Shown here: positions 7,267 through 15,550 of the stretch, in pieces
Layout of the letters: every line of letters starts with the position of its first letter
How positions within the stretch are numbered: the stretch's first letter is position 1
Source of the DNA: Halalkalibacillus halophilus DSM 18494
Lineage (GTDB): Bacteria; Bacillota; Bacilli; Bacillales; Alkalibacillaceae
DNA length: 62,702 nucleotides
Assembly: GCF_000423105.1 (NCBI RefSeq)
Contig: NZ_AUHI01000016.1
Span: forward strand, 1 to 62,702
Direction of reading: 5' to 3'
Translations under genes and position numbers: made by a program
Notes under the pieces: generated by a model
Seen by the model: only the letters and a program-made list of their open reading frames with translations
Databases searched by the model: none
What the model was told of the DNA's origin: nothing

Positions 7267-8211
7267 ATGCTAAAGGATAAACAGGTGATTTTTGTTGGAG
7301 GGAAAGGTGGAGTTGGGAAGTCTACATCTTCTGCTGCCATTGCCTTAACCTTCGCAAATCAAAACTTGAAGACGCTGATTATTTCTACAGACCCAGCGCA
7401 TAATCTAGGAGATATTTTTCATAAAAAGATTAATCACGATAAAACAAAGCTTCAAGATAACCTTTGGGGAATTGAAATCGATGCCGCGAAAGAATCGAAA
7501 AGGTATATCGATGAAGTGAAAAGCAATCTCGAAGGACTAGTCAAATCGAGGATGGTAGAAGAGGTTCATCGTCAAATCGACATGGCTAGTGCCACACCTG
7601 GTGCGGAAGAAGCGGCATTATTCGACCGTTTGATTTCCATCATCATCGACGAATCAAAGGAGTTCGATAAAATTATTTTTGATACAGCTCCTACTGGCCA
7701 TACCATTCGTTTATTGACGCTTCCGGAGTTAATGAATGTTTGGATCGACGGGATGATAGAAAGAAGACAAAAGACGAATGAAAACTACACCCAGTTATTA
7801 AACGATGGCGAGCCAGTAGAAGACCCGATTTATGAGATCTTACAGAAAAGAAAAAATAAGTTCGAAGCCGTTCGAAAGATTGTTTTAGACCAAAAATTAA
7901 CTGGATTTGCGTTTGTACTGAATCCGGAAAGGTTACCGATCTTAGAAACAGAACACGCGATCAAACAATTAAAACAACACGATATTTTGGTGGAAAACTT
8001 AATTATCAACAAAGTGATCCCAAGCCATGCGGATGGCACGTTCTTAAGCCAACGTAAAGAACAGGAAAAGAAGTACTTACAAGAAATTGATAAAGTGTTC
8101 AACAAGCAAAATAAGATTAGAATTCCTTTATTAGAAGAGGATGTGTCTAGTTTTGATGCGTTGAAAACTTTTTCGACGTATATGGAACCATTAGTGGAGG
8201 AGGAATTATAA
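7267..8211 (+). CDS. ArsA/Get3-family ATPase
   Basis: A 314-residue single-domain ATPase with the deviant Walker A (GGKGGVGKST), the switch I region (STDPAHNLGDIF) and the switch II signature (FDTAPTGHTIRLL) of the ArsA/GET3 family. Unlike arsenite-pump ArsA it has one ATPase half and no cysteine, so it cannot form the arsenite-binding Cys site. No arsB, arsC or arsD gene is nearby. I infer a protein-targeting or chaperone-like role with the CC-star protein upstream. The stop overlaps the start of the next gene (TAATG), so the three genes at 6976-9200 are one operon. Confidence 0.85.
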   Translation: MLKDKQVIFVGGKGGVGKSTSSAAIALTFANQNLKTLIISTDPAHNLGDIFHKKINHDKTKLQDNLWGIEIDAAKESKRYIDEVKSNLEGLVKSRMVEEVHRQIDMASATPGAEEAALFDRLISIIIDESKEFDKIIFDTAPTGHTIRLLTLPELMNVWIDGMIERRQKTNENYTQLLNDGEPVEDPIYEILQKRKNKFEAVRKIVLDQKLTGFAFVLNPERLPILETEHAIKQLKQHDILVENLIINKVIPSHADGTFLSQRKEQEKKYLQEIDKVFNKQNKIRIPLLEEDVSSFDALKTFSTYMEPLVEEEL

Positions 8212-9200
8212 TGCGTGCAATCGTACATGAAGGAAAAAATGGATTAGAAGGGCTTTCTATTAAAGACATGAAAAAGCCAGAAGTACGTGGAAATCAAGTG
8301 CTTGTTAGGATGAAAACGTTTGGATTGAATCGTCGCGATCTAGCAGTAACAACGCTACATGATTCGGATGCTGAGGCACTGATTCTTGGCTCTGATGGTG
8401 CTGGTGTCATTGAGAGTGTAGGGGAAAGTGTAAGTCAGTGGAAAGTAGGAGATGAGGTGGTTCTTAACCCTGGAAGCGGGTGGAAACATAAGAGTGAGGC
8501 GCCACCTGAAGGGTTTGAAATTGTCGGGTTGCCAGATCACGGCACCTTTTCTGAGTTTGTAGCGGTAGATAGCGAACACGTGGAAAGAAAACCAACACAT
8601 CTTACCTGGGAAGAAGCGGGGGTTTTATCACTTGCGGCTTTAACAGCATATAGAGCTGTTTTTACTAGAGGGAAATTGACTAAGGACGATACGATTATGC
8701 TACCGGGTATTGGAAGCGGCGTGTTAACCTTTGCTTTAAAATATGCGAAAGCAGTTGGAGCAAGAGTAATCGTCACCTCGAGAAGTGAGGAGAAGTTAGA
8801 ACAGGCTAAACAACTTGGAGCTGACGTAGCGGTTCAAACAGAAGCAGACTGGAACGAAGAATTAAAAGGGGAAGATGTCGATTTATTAATTGAATCTATT
8901 GGTGCTGCAACGTTCAATAAATCATTGGATATCATTCGTAAAGGTGGTACTGTTGTAACTTTCGGCGCGACAACGGATGACGAGGTGAAAATAAATATAC
9001 GCAAATTCTTCTATGGGCAATACAATTTACTAGGTACTACTATGGGAAGTGCGGAAGAGTTAAGAGAGATGATTTCGTTTATTGAGGAGCACAACATCAA
9101 GCCAGAAGTTGATCAGATGTTTGCAATGGATGACTATCAACAAGCATTTGAATATTTAAGAGATACGAAAAACTTTGGGAAGATTGGGTTTACTGTTTAA
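8211..9200 (+). CDS. zinc-independent MDR alcohol dehydrogenase / quinone oxidoreductase
   Basis: A 329-residue medium-chain dehydrogenase. It has a GroES-like N-terminal half (GSDGAGVIESVGE) and a Rossmann half with the nucleotide loop (LPGIGSGVLTFALKYAKAVG). The structural-zinc Cys cluster of classical alcohol dehydrogenases is absent, as in NADPH:quinone reductase or enoyl-reductase types. It resembles the YogA-like group of Bacilli. The substrate is unknown. It overlaps the ArsA-like gene by one base and is the last gene of the operon, with a terminator at 9222. Confidence 0.88.
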   Translation: MRAIVHEGKNGLEGLSIKDMKKPEVRGNQVLVRMKTFGLNRRDLAVTTLHDSDAEALILGSDGAGVIESVGESVSQWKVGDEVVLNPGSGWKHKSEAPPEGFEIVGLPDHGTFSEFVAVDSEHVERKPTHLTWEEAGVLSLAALTAYRAVFTRGKLTKDDTIMLPGIGSGVLTFALKYAKAVGARVIVTSRSEEKLEQAKQLGADVAVQTEADWNEELKGEDVDLLIESIGAATFNKSLDIIRKGGTVVTFGATTDDEVKINIRKFFYGQYNLLGTTMGSAEELREMISFIEEHNIKPEVDQMFAMDDYQQAFEYLRDTKNFGKIGFTV

Positions 9201-9221
9201 GCCTATTAACAATACAGAAAA

Positions 9222-9255
9222 AGAGAAAAGCGAAAATGCTTTTCTCTCTTTTTTT
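9222..9255 (+). terminator. intrinsic terminator of the CC-star/ArsA/MDR operon
   Basis: A 10-bp perfect stem (AGAGAAAAGC / GCTTTTCTCT) with a 6-base loop and a run of T. Confidence 0.85.
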
Positions 9256-9276
9256 GTTCCTATAATCATCTGGCTG

Positions 9277-9480
9277 TTACTTATTCACTTCCTCTATAAA
9301 TTCCAAAAAATTAATAGGAACTATTTTTTTACTTTTCACAGCATCTACTACTTTTAGTTTTATTTCTTGCTCCAAGTCATTTCTTTCCTGCGTCCTTGTG
9401 TTTTTTAAACTCTTCTTAATTTTTGGTTTCATCATTTCTAATGTTTCCTCAATCACTTGATTTTCATTTGTATCTCTCAT
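9277..9480 (-). CDS. small basic protein downstream of a sigma factor
   Basis: A 67-residue, highly charged, probably helical protein (EMMKPKIKKSLKNTRTQERN) without a membrane segment. I placed the start at the ATG at 9480, where AAGGG lies 9 bases upstream. The open frame begins at 9591, but that part lies inside the sigma gene. It overlaps the end of the sigma gene by 17 bases, so it is co-translated. It may be an anti- or co-factor of the sigma factor (inference). I do not recognise the family. Confidence 0.55.
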   Translation of the reverse strand: MRDTNENQVIEETLEMMKPKIKKSLKNTRTQERNDLEQEIKLKVVDAVKSKKIVPINFLEFIEEVNK

Positions 9481-10066
9481 CTTCATCATCCCTTTTCTTC
9501 TTGTTGTTGTTAAAAGCTGTTCTAATGGCCTTAATTGCTTCCTTCTTGTGTTTCGAAATATTTTGAGGTGTGTCCCCAAACTGGTTTGCAATTTCTTTGA
9601 TACTTAATTCGTAAACAAAAAGTAGTTCTAACACCTTCCTTTTTTTATAGGAGAGGTTTTGTATAGCTGAAACAATTAGCTCGTCTGTAACAATATCTAG
9701 CAAATTGTTGGAGGATTCGATTGGCTCTTCTGTTGTTGGAAAGAGATCCCCCAGCTCGGAATTCTCTGTTACAGGTTTATCTAAGATTAATAAGTTTTGA
9801 TTATTTAATTTCTTTAAGTGTTGATCGTAATAACTAGAGTACCTGTGTGATAAGACGGCGATATAACTTACTAATCTAAATTTTAAATAGAATGTTTGAA
9901 ATGTATCGTTCAATTGCTTTAAGGCATTGTCGTCATTTTTTTCAATCGCTCTTCTTAATAGAGACATATTGTTCTGATCATGAAAAAATCTTTGAATGAT
10001 TTGGTGGTCAAATATAGTAGGGTTCTTTTCTTTAAACTCTTCAACCTCTTGATAGTTATGAAACAT
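9464..10066 (-). CDS. sigma-70 family RNA polymerase sigma factor (SigO/group V-like)
   Basis: A 200-residue short sigma factor. The N-terminal half has a region 2-like helical part (TFQTFYLKFRLVSYIAVL) and the C-terminal half a clear region 4 helix-turn-helix (LSIKEIANQFGDTPQNISKH). Regions 1 and 3 are missing. Short sigma factors of this kind next to YvrJ/UviB-type peptides are known from SigO of Bacillus subtilis and from UviA/TcdR of Clostridium, where they control secreted or released lytic or toxic proteins. Here a YvrJ peptide and a lysin are divergently encoded at 10243-12644, the likely targets. Confidence 0.8.
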   Translation of the reverse strand: MFHNYQEVEEFKEKNPTIFDHQIIQRFFHDQNNMSLLRRAIEKNDDNALKQLNDTFQTFYLKFRLVSYIAVLSHRYSSYYDQHLKKLNNQNLLILDKPVTENSELGDLFPTTEEPIESSNNLLDIVTDELIVSAIQNLSYKKRKVLELLFVYELSIKEIANQFGDTPQNISKHKKEAIKAIRTAFNNNKKKRDDEDERYK

Positions 10067-10242
10067 TATTATTCCCCCTTTTTATACTAAAAGAGATAAA
10101 TTTAAACAATAAACAACCAAAAATGCGAACTTATGTTCTCATTTTACATCATATTTTAAGTTTTAAATTACTTTTGTTTAATTTTCTATAAAAAATTCTC
10201 TTTATGTAATAGAAAGAAGGTTTCTCAAAGGAGGGAATTTGA

Positions 10243-10386
10243 ATGGAAATGATCCAAGATATTATTGGAAACTTTGGCTTTCCGATTGCAATTACGATTT
10301 ACTTGTTAGTTCGATTCGAAAAGAAAATTGCAGAATTAACTTCGGCAATCGCTACCTTAAAAGAAAACATTAATACTAAATTATAA
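10243..10386 (+). CDS. YvrJ-family holin-like peptide
   Basis: A 47-residue peptide with one N-terminal membrane helix (FGFPIAITIYLLVRFE) and a charged helical tail (KKIAELTSAIATLKENINTK). This is the YvrJ pattern, which also resembles the UviB/BhlA holin-like peptides. The start has a perfect AAGGAGG box. It lies between the divergent sigma gene and a large peptidoglycan hydrolase that lacks a signal peptide, so a pore-forming or secretion role for that enzyme is plausible (inference). Confidence 0.8.
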   Translation: MEMIQDIIGNFGFPIAITIYLLVRFEKKIAELTSAIATLKENINTKL

Positions 10387-10673
10387 AGCGGTGATGGAAG
10401 GTAGATTTTTAAGCTTTAGTTATTGCTTTCCTCATTAAATACAACCACTTTAATTCACAATTCCAAAAACCTTCTTCCAATTAGTTCTATTTAAAAATTA
10501 CTTTAGAGGTTTATTTTTCACTTCCATCTTCTCTTTGTTTAAGTAAGAGGCTTAACACTAAGTTTTCAAGTTAAGTCTAATGCTCAATAGCCAAGGGGGA
10601 GATGGTTGTGATGGTGTGAATCAGTTTAGTTAGAAAATTGAAATCAAAAATCAATTAAAAAGGAGAATGTATT
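10387..10673 (+). other. leader region between the YvrJ peptide and the lysin
   Basis: 287 bases without a gene. TTTGTTTAA at 10534-10542 also occurs at 10173-10181 upstream of the YvrJ gene and could be part of a promoter for the neighbouring sigma factor (weak inference). A 6-bp inverted pair (CTTAAC / GTTAAG) lies at about 10550-10575. No sigma-A promoter stands out. Confidence 0.3.
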
Positions 10674-12644
10674 ATGTCTAATCATCAAGAATTTTTAAAT
10701 TCAATAAAGGAAGATATTCTGAAATTGTGGGACGACCACTCTATTTTGCCATCTGTTGCAGCAGGCCAAGCCGTTCATGAAACAGGCGGAGGAACTTCTG
10801 AAATTGCAGAAGAAGCAAGGAACTTATTTGGAATTAAAGCAAATGGGGTATGTGAAGGCTCAGATCGAGAACCTGTTTCCGTTGATGACCCTGACTGGGA
10901 TGGAGATGCAGGGTGTTACCTCACATGGGAAGAAGTAGACGGAGAACCAGTTGAAGTATATGATGTTTTTCGTGAATATGATTCTCGTGCAGAATCTATT
11001 AATAACTATGGTGAGTTTTTGAATGCGGATGATCGTTATGCGGATGTGATTGGAGAAACCGATCCAGAAGCGGCCCTTGCAGCTTTAGCCGACGCGGGGT
11101 ATGCGACAGACTCTAACTATTTTGACAGTGTTCTATCAGCAATCGAAACGTATTCACTGACTGAATGGGATGATGAGGTTTTAAATAACAACGGTGGAAA
11201 TGAAGGCAAAATTGCTATTGGTGCTGGTCATGGTGGAAGCGGATCTACTGACGGCAAGCGTACTCCTGATGGGGAATACGAATGGGACTTTAACAATGAA
11301 GTTGTTTTGGCTGCCATTGATGTTTTTGAAGCTTCTGGCTATGAGGTTTTGCGCTTAGATGATGAGACTGGGCAGGAGGATGTACCTTTAGCTACGCGGA
11401 CAAGTCGTGCAAATGATTGGGGTGCAGATATCTATATTTCTGTTCACCATAACGCGCTTGGAACCGTTTGGCGTGATGAACGTGGCGGGGTCGAAACGTT
11501 CACGCAAGAAGGTAGCTACCCTGAATCAGAAAGTCTAGCGGAGGCTGTACACCCACTATATGTAGAAGCTATGGGATTACACGACAGAGGGCTTAAAAAA
11601 TCTAACCTTCATATTACTAGAGAAACAAATATGCCTGCCATTTTAACGGAAGGTGGGTTCATGGATTCTCTTCAAGATATTGAAGTGATGCGAGATGATG
11701 AAAAGCTTAGACAACAAGGTGAGGCTATTGCCCAAGGTGCGATCGACTTCTTAGGTGGTGCTTCAACGGATCCAGAACCTGATCCGGACCCTGAACCAGA
11801 ACCGGATCCAGATCCAGAACCGACTGGGGACAATGTAGAGGATGTCCAACAATGGTTGAATAACACTTATAGTACTGGGCTGGATGTAGATAATATCTAT
11901 GGTCCTTTAACAAATGAAGCGTTAGTTATCGGTGTTCAAACGGAATTAAACGAGCAGTTCAATGCAGGATTAAGCGTGGATGGTATTTTTGGTCCTGCAA
12001 CGCAATCGGCATTTGTTAATGTTCGCCGTGGGGCGGAAGGTAATTTAACAAGGTTGATCCAAGGACAATTAATCGGTCAAGGTTATGATCCTAATGGGTT
12101 TGATGGTATTTTCGGACCAGGTCTGGAAGCTACCGTGGAACAGTTTCAATCGGATCAAGGATTGTCAGTAGATGGAGTAGTTGGTGCGAATACAGCTTCG
12201 GCCTTATTTGGTGACAATGATGATGGAGACAATGGCGGCGGAAGTCCTGATTCCGTAATGGAGGAGATCCAGCAATTTTTAAACAACACGTATAGTACTG
12301 GTTTAAATGTTGATGGTTTGTATGGACCAATGACAAAAGAGGGGATTGTTATTGGCGTTCAAACGGAATTAAATGAACAGTTTGGTGCCAGTTTATCAGT
12401 AGACGGTATTTTCGGTCCTGCAACTCAGGATGCATTTGTAAATATTACACCGGGTGCAGAAGGGAACATCACCCGACTGATTCAAGCACAATTAATCGGG
12501 ATTGGTTATGATCCTAATGGTTTTGATGGAATATTTGGTTCGGGTCTTGAAAGTGCCGTTCGAGATTTTCAATCGAACAATGGATTATCTGTTGATGGGA
12601 TCGTAGGCCCCGCGACAGCAAACGCTCTGTTTAATGCAGGTTAA
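10674..12644 (+). CDS. two-headed peptidoglycan hydrolase: glucosaminidase + amidase + four PG-binding domains
   Basis: A 656-residue protein. Domain order: GH73-type N-acetylglucosaminidase (about 1-165; AAGQAVHETGGGTSEIAEEA with the catalytic Glu region, then NLFGIKA); Amidase_3 N-acetylmuramoyl-L-alanine amidase (about 178-360; zinc ligands in AIGAGHGG, the Glu and SVHHNA, then ILTEGGFM); a Asp/Glu-Pro linker (PEPDPDPEPEP); and four peptidoglycan_binding_1 repeats arranged as two near-identical pairs (YGPLTNEA, FGPATQSA and so on). There is no signal peptide, as in phage endolysins, so export needs a holin such as the YvrJ peptide upstream or cell lysis. The strongly acidic composition suits high salt. 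Confidence 0.93.
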   Translation: MSNHQEFLNSIKEDILKLWDDHSILPSVAAGQAVHETGGGTSEIAEEARNLFGIKANGVCEGSDREPVSVDDPDWDGDAGCYLTWEEVDGEPVEVYDVFREYDSRAESINNYGEFLNADDRYADVIGETDPEAALAALADAGYATDSNYFDSVLSAIETYSLTEWDDEVLNNNGGNEGKIAIGAGHGGSGSTDGKRTPDGEYEWDFNNEVVLAAIDVFEASGYEVLRLDDETGQEDVPLATRTSRANDWGADIYISVHHNALGTVWRDERGGVETFTQEGSYPESESLAEAVHPLYVEAMGLHDRGLKKSNLHITRETNMPAILTEGGFMDSLQDIEVMRDDEKLRQQGEAIAQGAIDFLGGASTDPEPDPDPEPEPDPDPEPTGDNVEDVQQWLNNTYSTGLDVDNIYGPLTNEALVIGVQTELNEQFNAGLSVDGIFGPATQSAFVNVRRGAEGNLTRLIQGQLIGQGYDPNGFDGIFGPGLEATVEQFQSDQGLSVDGVVGANTASALFGDNDDGDNGGGSPDSVMEEIQQFLNNTYSTGLNVDGLYGPMTKEGIVIGVQTELNEQFGASLSVDGIFGPATQDAFVNITPGAEGNITRLIQAQLIGIGYDPNGFDGIFGSGLESAVRDFQSNNGLSVDGIVGPATANALFNAG

Positions 12645-12663
12645 TAACTGAATAACATGTTAA

Positions 12664-12697
12664 AAAGTGGTGTTGAGGATATCCTCAGCACCACTTT
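12664..12697. terminator. bidirectional terminator between the lysin and the ImmA gene
   Basis: A 16-bp stem (AAAGTGGTGTTGAGGA / TCCTCAGCACCACTTT, one G-U pair). The T-run is better on the minus strand, where it ends the Xre-ImmA gene; it can also stop the lysin transcript. Confidence 0.75.
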
Positions 12698-12740
12698 AAT
12701 TTATTCATTAATGATCTACTAGTTACACCTACTAAGTGAA

Positions 12741-13940
12741 TTAATTAGATACACGGTTGGATCCATGTTTAACACTTATCAACTCAAAATCCTGCTCTTG
12801 TACAAAATAGTTATCAAAAAATTCTGCTTCAATACCGGTTATTTGATTAAAAAATAGTGTGTCGGCCATCCAATCTTTTTCAATCATCTTCCTAATATCA
12901 ATGGTTTCTTTTTTGGTAACGAAATCAAAAATTGATTTGATTTTTTGTGGCTTTTGAATAGTTAAAGATTCATCCAACGGCTCTCTTTTAAGGTACCCTT
13001 TACGGTGGAGTGCCGCGTAAAAATTTCGATGCTTTCTGGAATCTATTATCCCTAAATTAGCAGCCCTGTATCCTAATACTTGAAGAGAGGTTTTCCATTT
13101 CTTCTTTAAGTCTAAATAAGCATCAGGATTTGTTATACGAGAAATAGTTTTTATATCATCTAAAAATGCTTTTTCTGGTAACAGGAATGCACCAGCGAAA
13201 AGATTAGCTTCTTTTTCTAGAGCCTTATGTTCTTTTCGATTTAAATTGGTGAATTCAACTTTATAATGAAGAAGCAAATGCGCAAGCTCATGTGCAATAT
13301 CAAAATTTCTGCGGACAGCTGAACGCTTTAAATTCCCTAAAATAATATAGGGCCGATCTTGTGTAGTCCATAAACTATAGGCATCAATTTCTTCACCCAT
13401 TGGCTTTTCTAAAATAAATACACCGCTTTTTTCAACTAAGAACATTAAATGATCATTAGTGTCTTGACTGAAAATTAATTTTTCTCGTGCAAGCTCTGCT
13501 ACTGTTAGTATTTGTTCATGTCTTTCGTCAGTGGAGTTATTTAAATAGTTAACTACTTCATTTCTTAGTTGAATTATTGGTTGAGTGGGGAGTGATAAGT
13601 TAGCTGTTAAGTAGTTTAAAAAACTATCTATAAATTCAACATGCTTTGCTTCCGATTGGGTTTTCGAAATGACATTCATTTCAGTGGAGCGATATGCAAT
13701 ATTCATTACAGGAATACTGTCTGCTGTGTGGTAACGACTTAATGCGTCCTCTTTATAAAAATATATGCTTTTTACATTAAATAAACTTTTTAAATCATTA
13801 ATAATTTGCATCTTGGGAGATGTATAGTTATTTTCATATTGCCATATGGCTTGTTCAGTAACGTTTAATTTGTCAGAGAGCTCTTTTCGTGAATATCCAT
13901 GCATTATACGAAGGTTAGTCAAATTTTCTCCGATGAACAT
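12741..13940 (-). CDS. Xre regulator fused to an ImmA/IrrE-type metallopeptidase
   Basis: A 399-residue protein. An N-terminal Cro/CI helix-turn-helix (about 1-60; SRKELSDKLNVTEQAIWQYE) is followed by a ImmA/IrrE (COG2856) zinc peptidase domain with HEXXH in FDIAHELAHLLLHYK (about 215-230) and a downstream Glu-rich helix (EKEANLFAGAFLLPE). The family cleaves repressors, as ImmA does in ICEBs1 and IrrE/PprI does with DdrO, or serves as the antitoxin part of two-gene modules. It is the second gene of a unit; the first (13967-14719) is an unknown protein 26 bases upstream. It ends at a strong terminator. Likely a mobile or defence-type island. Confidence 0.88.
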   Translation of the reverse strand: MFIGENLTNLRIMHGYSRKELSDKLNVTEQAIWQYENNYTSPKMQIINDLKSLFNVKSIYFYKEDALSRYHTADSIPVMNIAYRSTEMNVISKTQSEAKHVEFIDSFLNYLTANLSLPTQPIIQLRNEVVNYLNNSTDERHEQILTVAELAREKLIFSQDTNDHLMFLVEKSGVFILEKPMGEEIDAYSLWTTQDRPYIILGNLKRSAVRRNFDIAHELAHLLLHYKVEFTNLNRKEHKALEKEANLFAGAFLLPEKAFLDDIKTISRITNPDAYLDLKKKWKTSLQVLGYRAANLGIIDSRKHRNFYAALHRKGYLKREPLDESLTIQKPQKIKSIFDFVTKKETIDIRKMIEKDWMADTLFFNQITGIEAEFFDNYFVQEQDFELISVKHGSNRVSN

Positions 13941-13966
13941 AATGCTCCCCCCTTACAAAATAAGTA

Positions 13967-14719
13967 TTAATTACTTTCTTCACCTTCCTCGTCAATGATA
14001 CCAATATCGAAAGCTGCAGGATCAATTATATCATTATCTTGCCCTGGTGCAAGAATATCACGTTCATCATCAGTTAATTCCGAACCAGTAATATACTTGG
14101 AGATGTTCTCAATACTATATGCAATATTATTCTCGGGGTTAGGTAAATAATGCATTATTTCAGAAATTTGATAGGCCTTATCAATTTTATAAGTAAGAAT
14201 ATGAAATTCATCATAAGTTTTATGAAATTCCTCAATTTGCTCCTCAACTTGTTCCTTATATACAAATAGAGAAAGTTGTTCTCCTTGTTGTTCTTTATGA
14301 GATTGATCGATAAAAGAGTGATCAAAATGGAGGTTTTGATTAATTTTAGAAAGCTCGTGTAAGTAGGTTCTGTGAGGTCCTTTTCTTCTTTGGGGATTGG
14401 GTATTAAAGCCTGTGAAAAACAATTTTCATTAAAATAATCTGCATTTTTTATAAGGAAAAGCTTTTTTGTATCACCATGAATAAATTGAAGATAATCCCA
14501 TGTAAGTCCTGCTTTGGCAGTTTGGTAAGTCAATTTAAGAGAAGGACTTATTTCAGCAATCTTACTCTCTATAAAATTCCCTTTTGTCCAAGCGAAGGCA
14601 GAACTAATAATCATATTCTCATGACGGTCTTTACGATGGTCAATGTACTCTCTATATCCTTCAACAATAGCCTGAACAATTGCTTCACTTACATCAGGTT
14701 CAAATTTAAACTCGTGCAT
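13967..14719 (-). CDS. protein of unknown function paired with the Xre-ImmA protease
   Basis: A 250-residue soluble protein that I do not recognise. It begins with an acidic helical part (FKFEPDVSEAIVQAIVEGYR). Its central part looks like an alpha/beta core (LTWDYLQFIHGDTKKLFLIK, then PNPQRRKGPHRTYLHELSKI). It ends in a very acidic tail (FDIGIIDEEGEESN). No membrane helix or signal peptide. It is first in a two-gene unit with the Xre-ImmA protease, so it may be the toxin, effector or substrate partner of that protein (inference). The flanking DNA is very AT-rich, which fits horizontal transfer. Confidence 0.7.
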   Translation of the reverse strand: MHEFKFEPDVSEAIVQAIVEGYREYIDHRKDRHENMIISSAFAWTKGNFIESKIAEISPSLKLTYQTAKAGLTWDYLQFIHGDTKKLFLIKNADYFNENCFSQALIPNPQRRKGPHRTYLHELSKINQNLHFDHSFIDQSHKEQQGEQLSLFVYKEQVEEQIEEFHKTYDEFHILTYKIDKAYQISEIMHYLPNPENNIAYSIENISKYITGSELTDDERDILAPGQDNDIIDPAAFDIGIIDEEGEESN

Positions 14720-14891
14720 TTAACCACTCCCATAATAATAGTATTATCATAATTTTACACTAATAATATTAAATTGTGTATGATTTTTTTATAAATATAT
14801 AAAGTAATAGTTGTAATTATCTTTTAAAATATAGTATGAATAATTTGACGTCTATTAGTTGACTCAACCCATAACCCCTGTTAATCTAACT

Positions 14892-14907
14892 ATATTGAAC
14901 GTTCTAT
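14892..14907. promoter_or_regulatory. probable TetR operator upstream of the regulator gene
   Basis: ATATTGAACGTTCTAT contains the palindrome GAACGTTC. A related site, AGAAAGGTCGTTCTAT, occurs at 15508-15523 upstream of the MFS gene; the shared half is CGTTCTAT. The regulator probably controls both genes. Confidence 0.5.
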
Positions 14908-14934
14908 CTTGTCATAAACCAGGAGATGATCTAC

Positions 14935-15480
14935 ATGACTCGATCTGCTAAAAGAGAAGCTTTACTAGAAGTAGCAGAGAGGTTATTTTATGAACACGGG
15001 TTTCAAGGTGTTGGACTAAAACAAATTATTAGTGAAGCGAATGTGGCGACGATGACGTTATATAATCACTTTCATTCCAAAGATCATTTGGTGGAAGAGG
15101 TGTTAAAACAACGGCAGGAACGCTATTGGTCTTATTTAGATTATTACGTAGAAAAAGACTCTGATTCTCCTTTTATCCTAGCTGTTGAAGCGCACGGGAT
15201 TTGGTTAAAAGAAGTGTCTGACAACGGGTGTATGTTTCTTCGAGCGATTGAGAGTTATGCAGGCGAGGATAATCAAATTGCGTCGATTGCAAGAAGCCAT
15301 AAGGCCAAATTGCTTCAATACTTTCAAGAATTAGCCCAAAGAAAAGGATTACATAATGAGCGTGATTTAGCTTATCAATTCACGTTATTATTAGAGGGTG
15401 CGACTTCGATGACGACATTATTCGGAGCGGATCAAGCAACCGAATATTCTATTGCGATGGCGAGGACTTTGGTCCAATAG
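14935..15480 (+). CDS. TetR-family transcriptional repressor
   Basis: A 181-residue TetR protein with an N-terminal helix-turn-helix (GVGLKQIISEANVATMTLYN) and a helical ligand domain like that of AcrR/LmrA-type repressors (FTLLLEGATSMTTLFG). The ATG at 14935 is chosen because AGGAG lies 9 bases upstream; the ATG at 14926 is fused to that box. It precedes the MFS gene by 70 bases, with similar operator-like sites before both genes, so it probably represses itself and the transporter until a drug or metabolite binds. Confidence 0.9.
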   Translation: MTRSAKREALLEVAERLFYEHGFQGVGLKQIISEANVATMTLYNHFHSKDHLVEEVLKQRQERYWSYLDYYVEKDSDSPFILAVEAHGIWLKEVSDNGCMFLRAIESYAGEDNQIASIARSHKAKLLQYFQELAQRKGLHNERDLAYQFTLLLEGATSMTTLFGADQATEYSIAMARTLVQ

Positions 15481-15507
15481 TCATCGTAATTTTTTTCACT
15501 TCTAATT

Positions 15508-15523
15508 AGAAAGGTCGTTCTAT
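15508..15523. promoter_or_regulatory. probable TetR operator upstream of the MFS gene
   Basis: AGAAAGGTCGTTCTAT shares the half-site CGTTCTAT with the site at 14892-14907. It lies 28 bases before the MFS start. Confidence 0.45.
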
Positions 15524-15550
15524 ATAATTTAGGAGATGGAGGGTGGGGTT

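Noticed and set aside
7267..8211. arsenite efflux ATPase
   Set aside because: One ATPase half only, no cysteine, and no other ars gene nearby.
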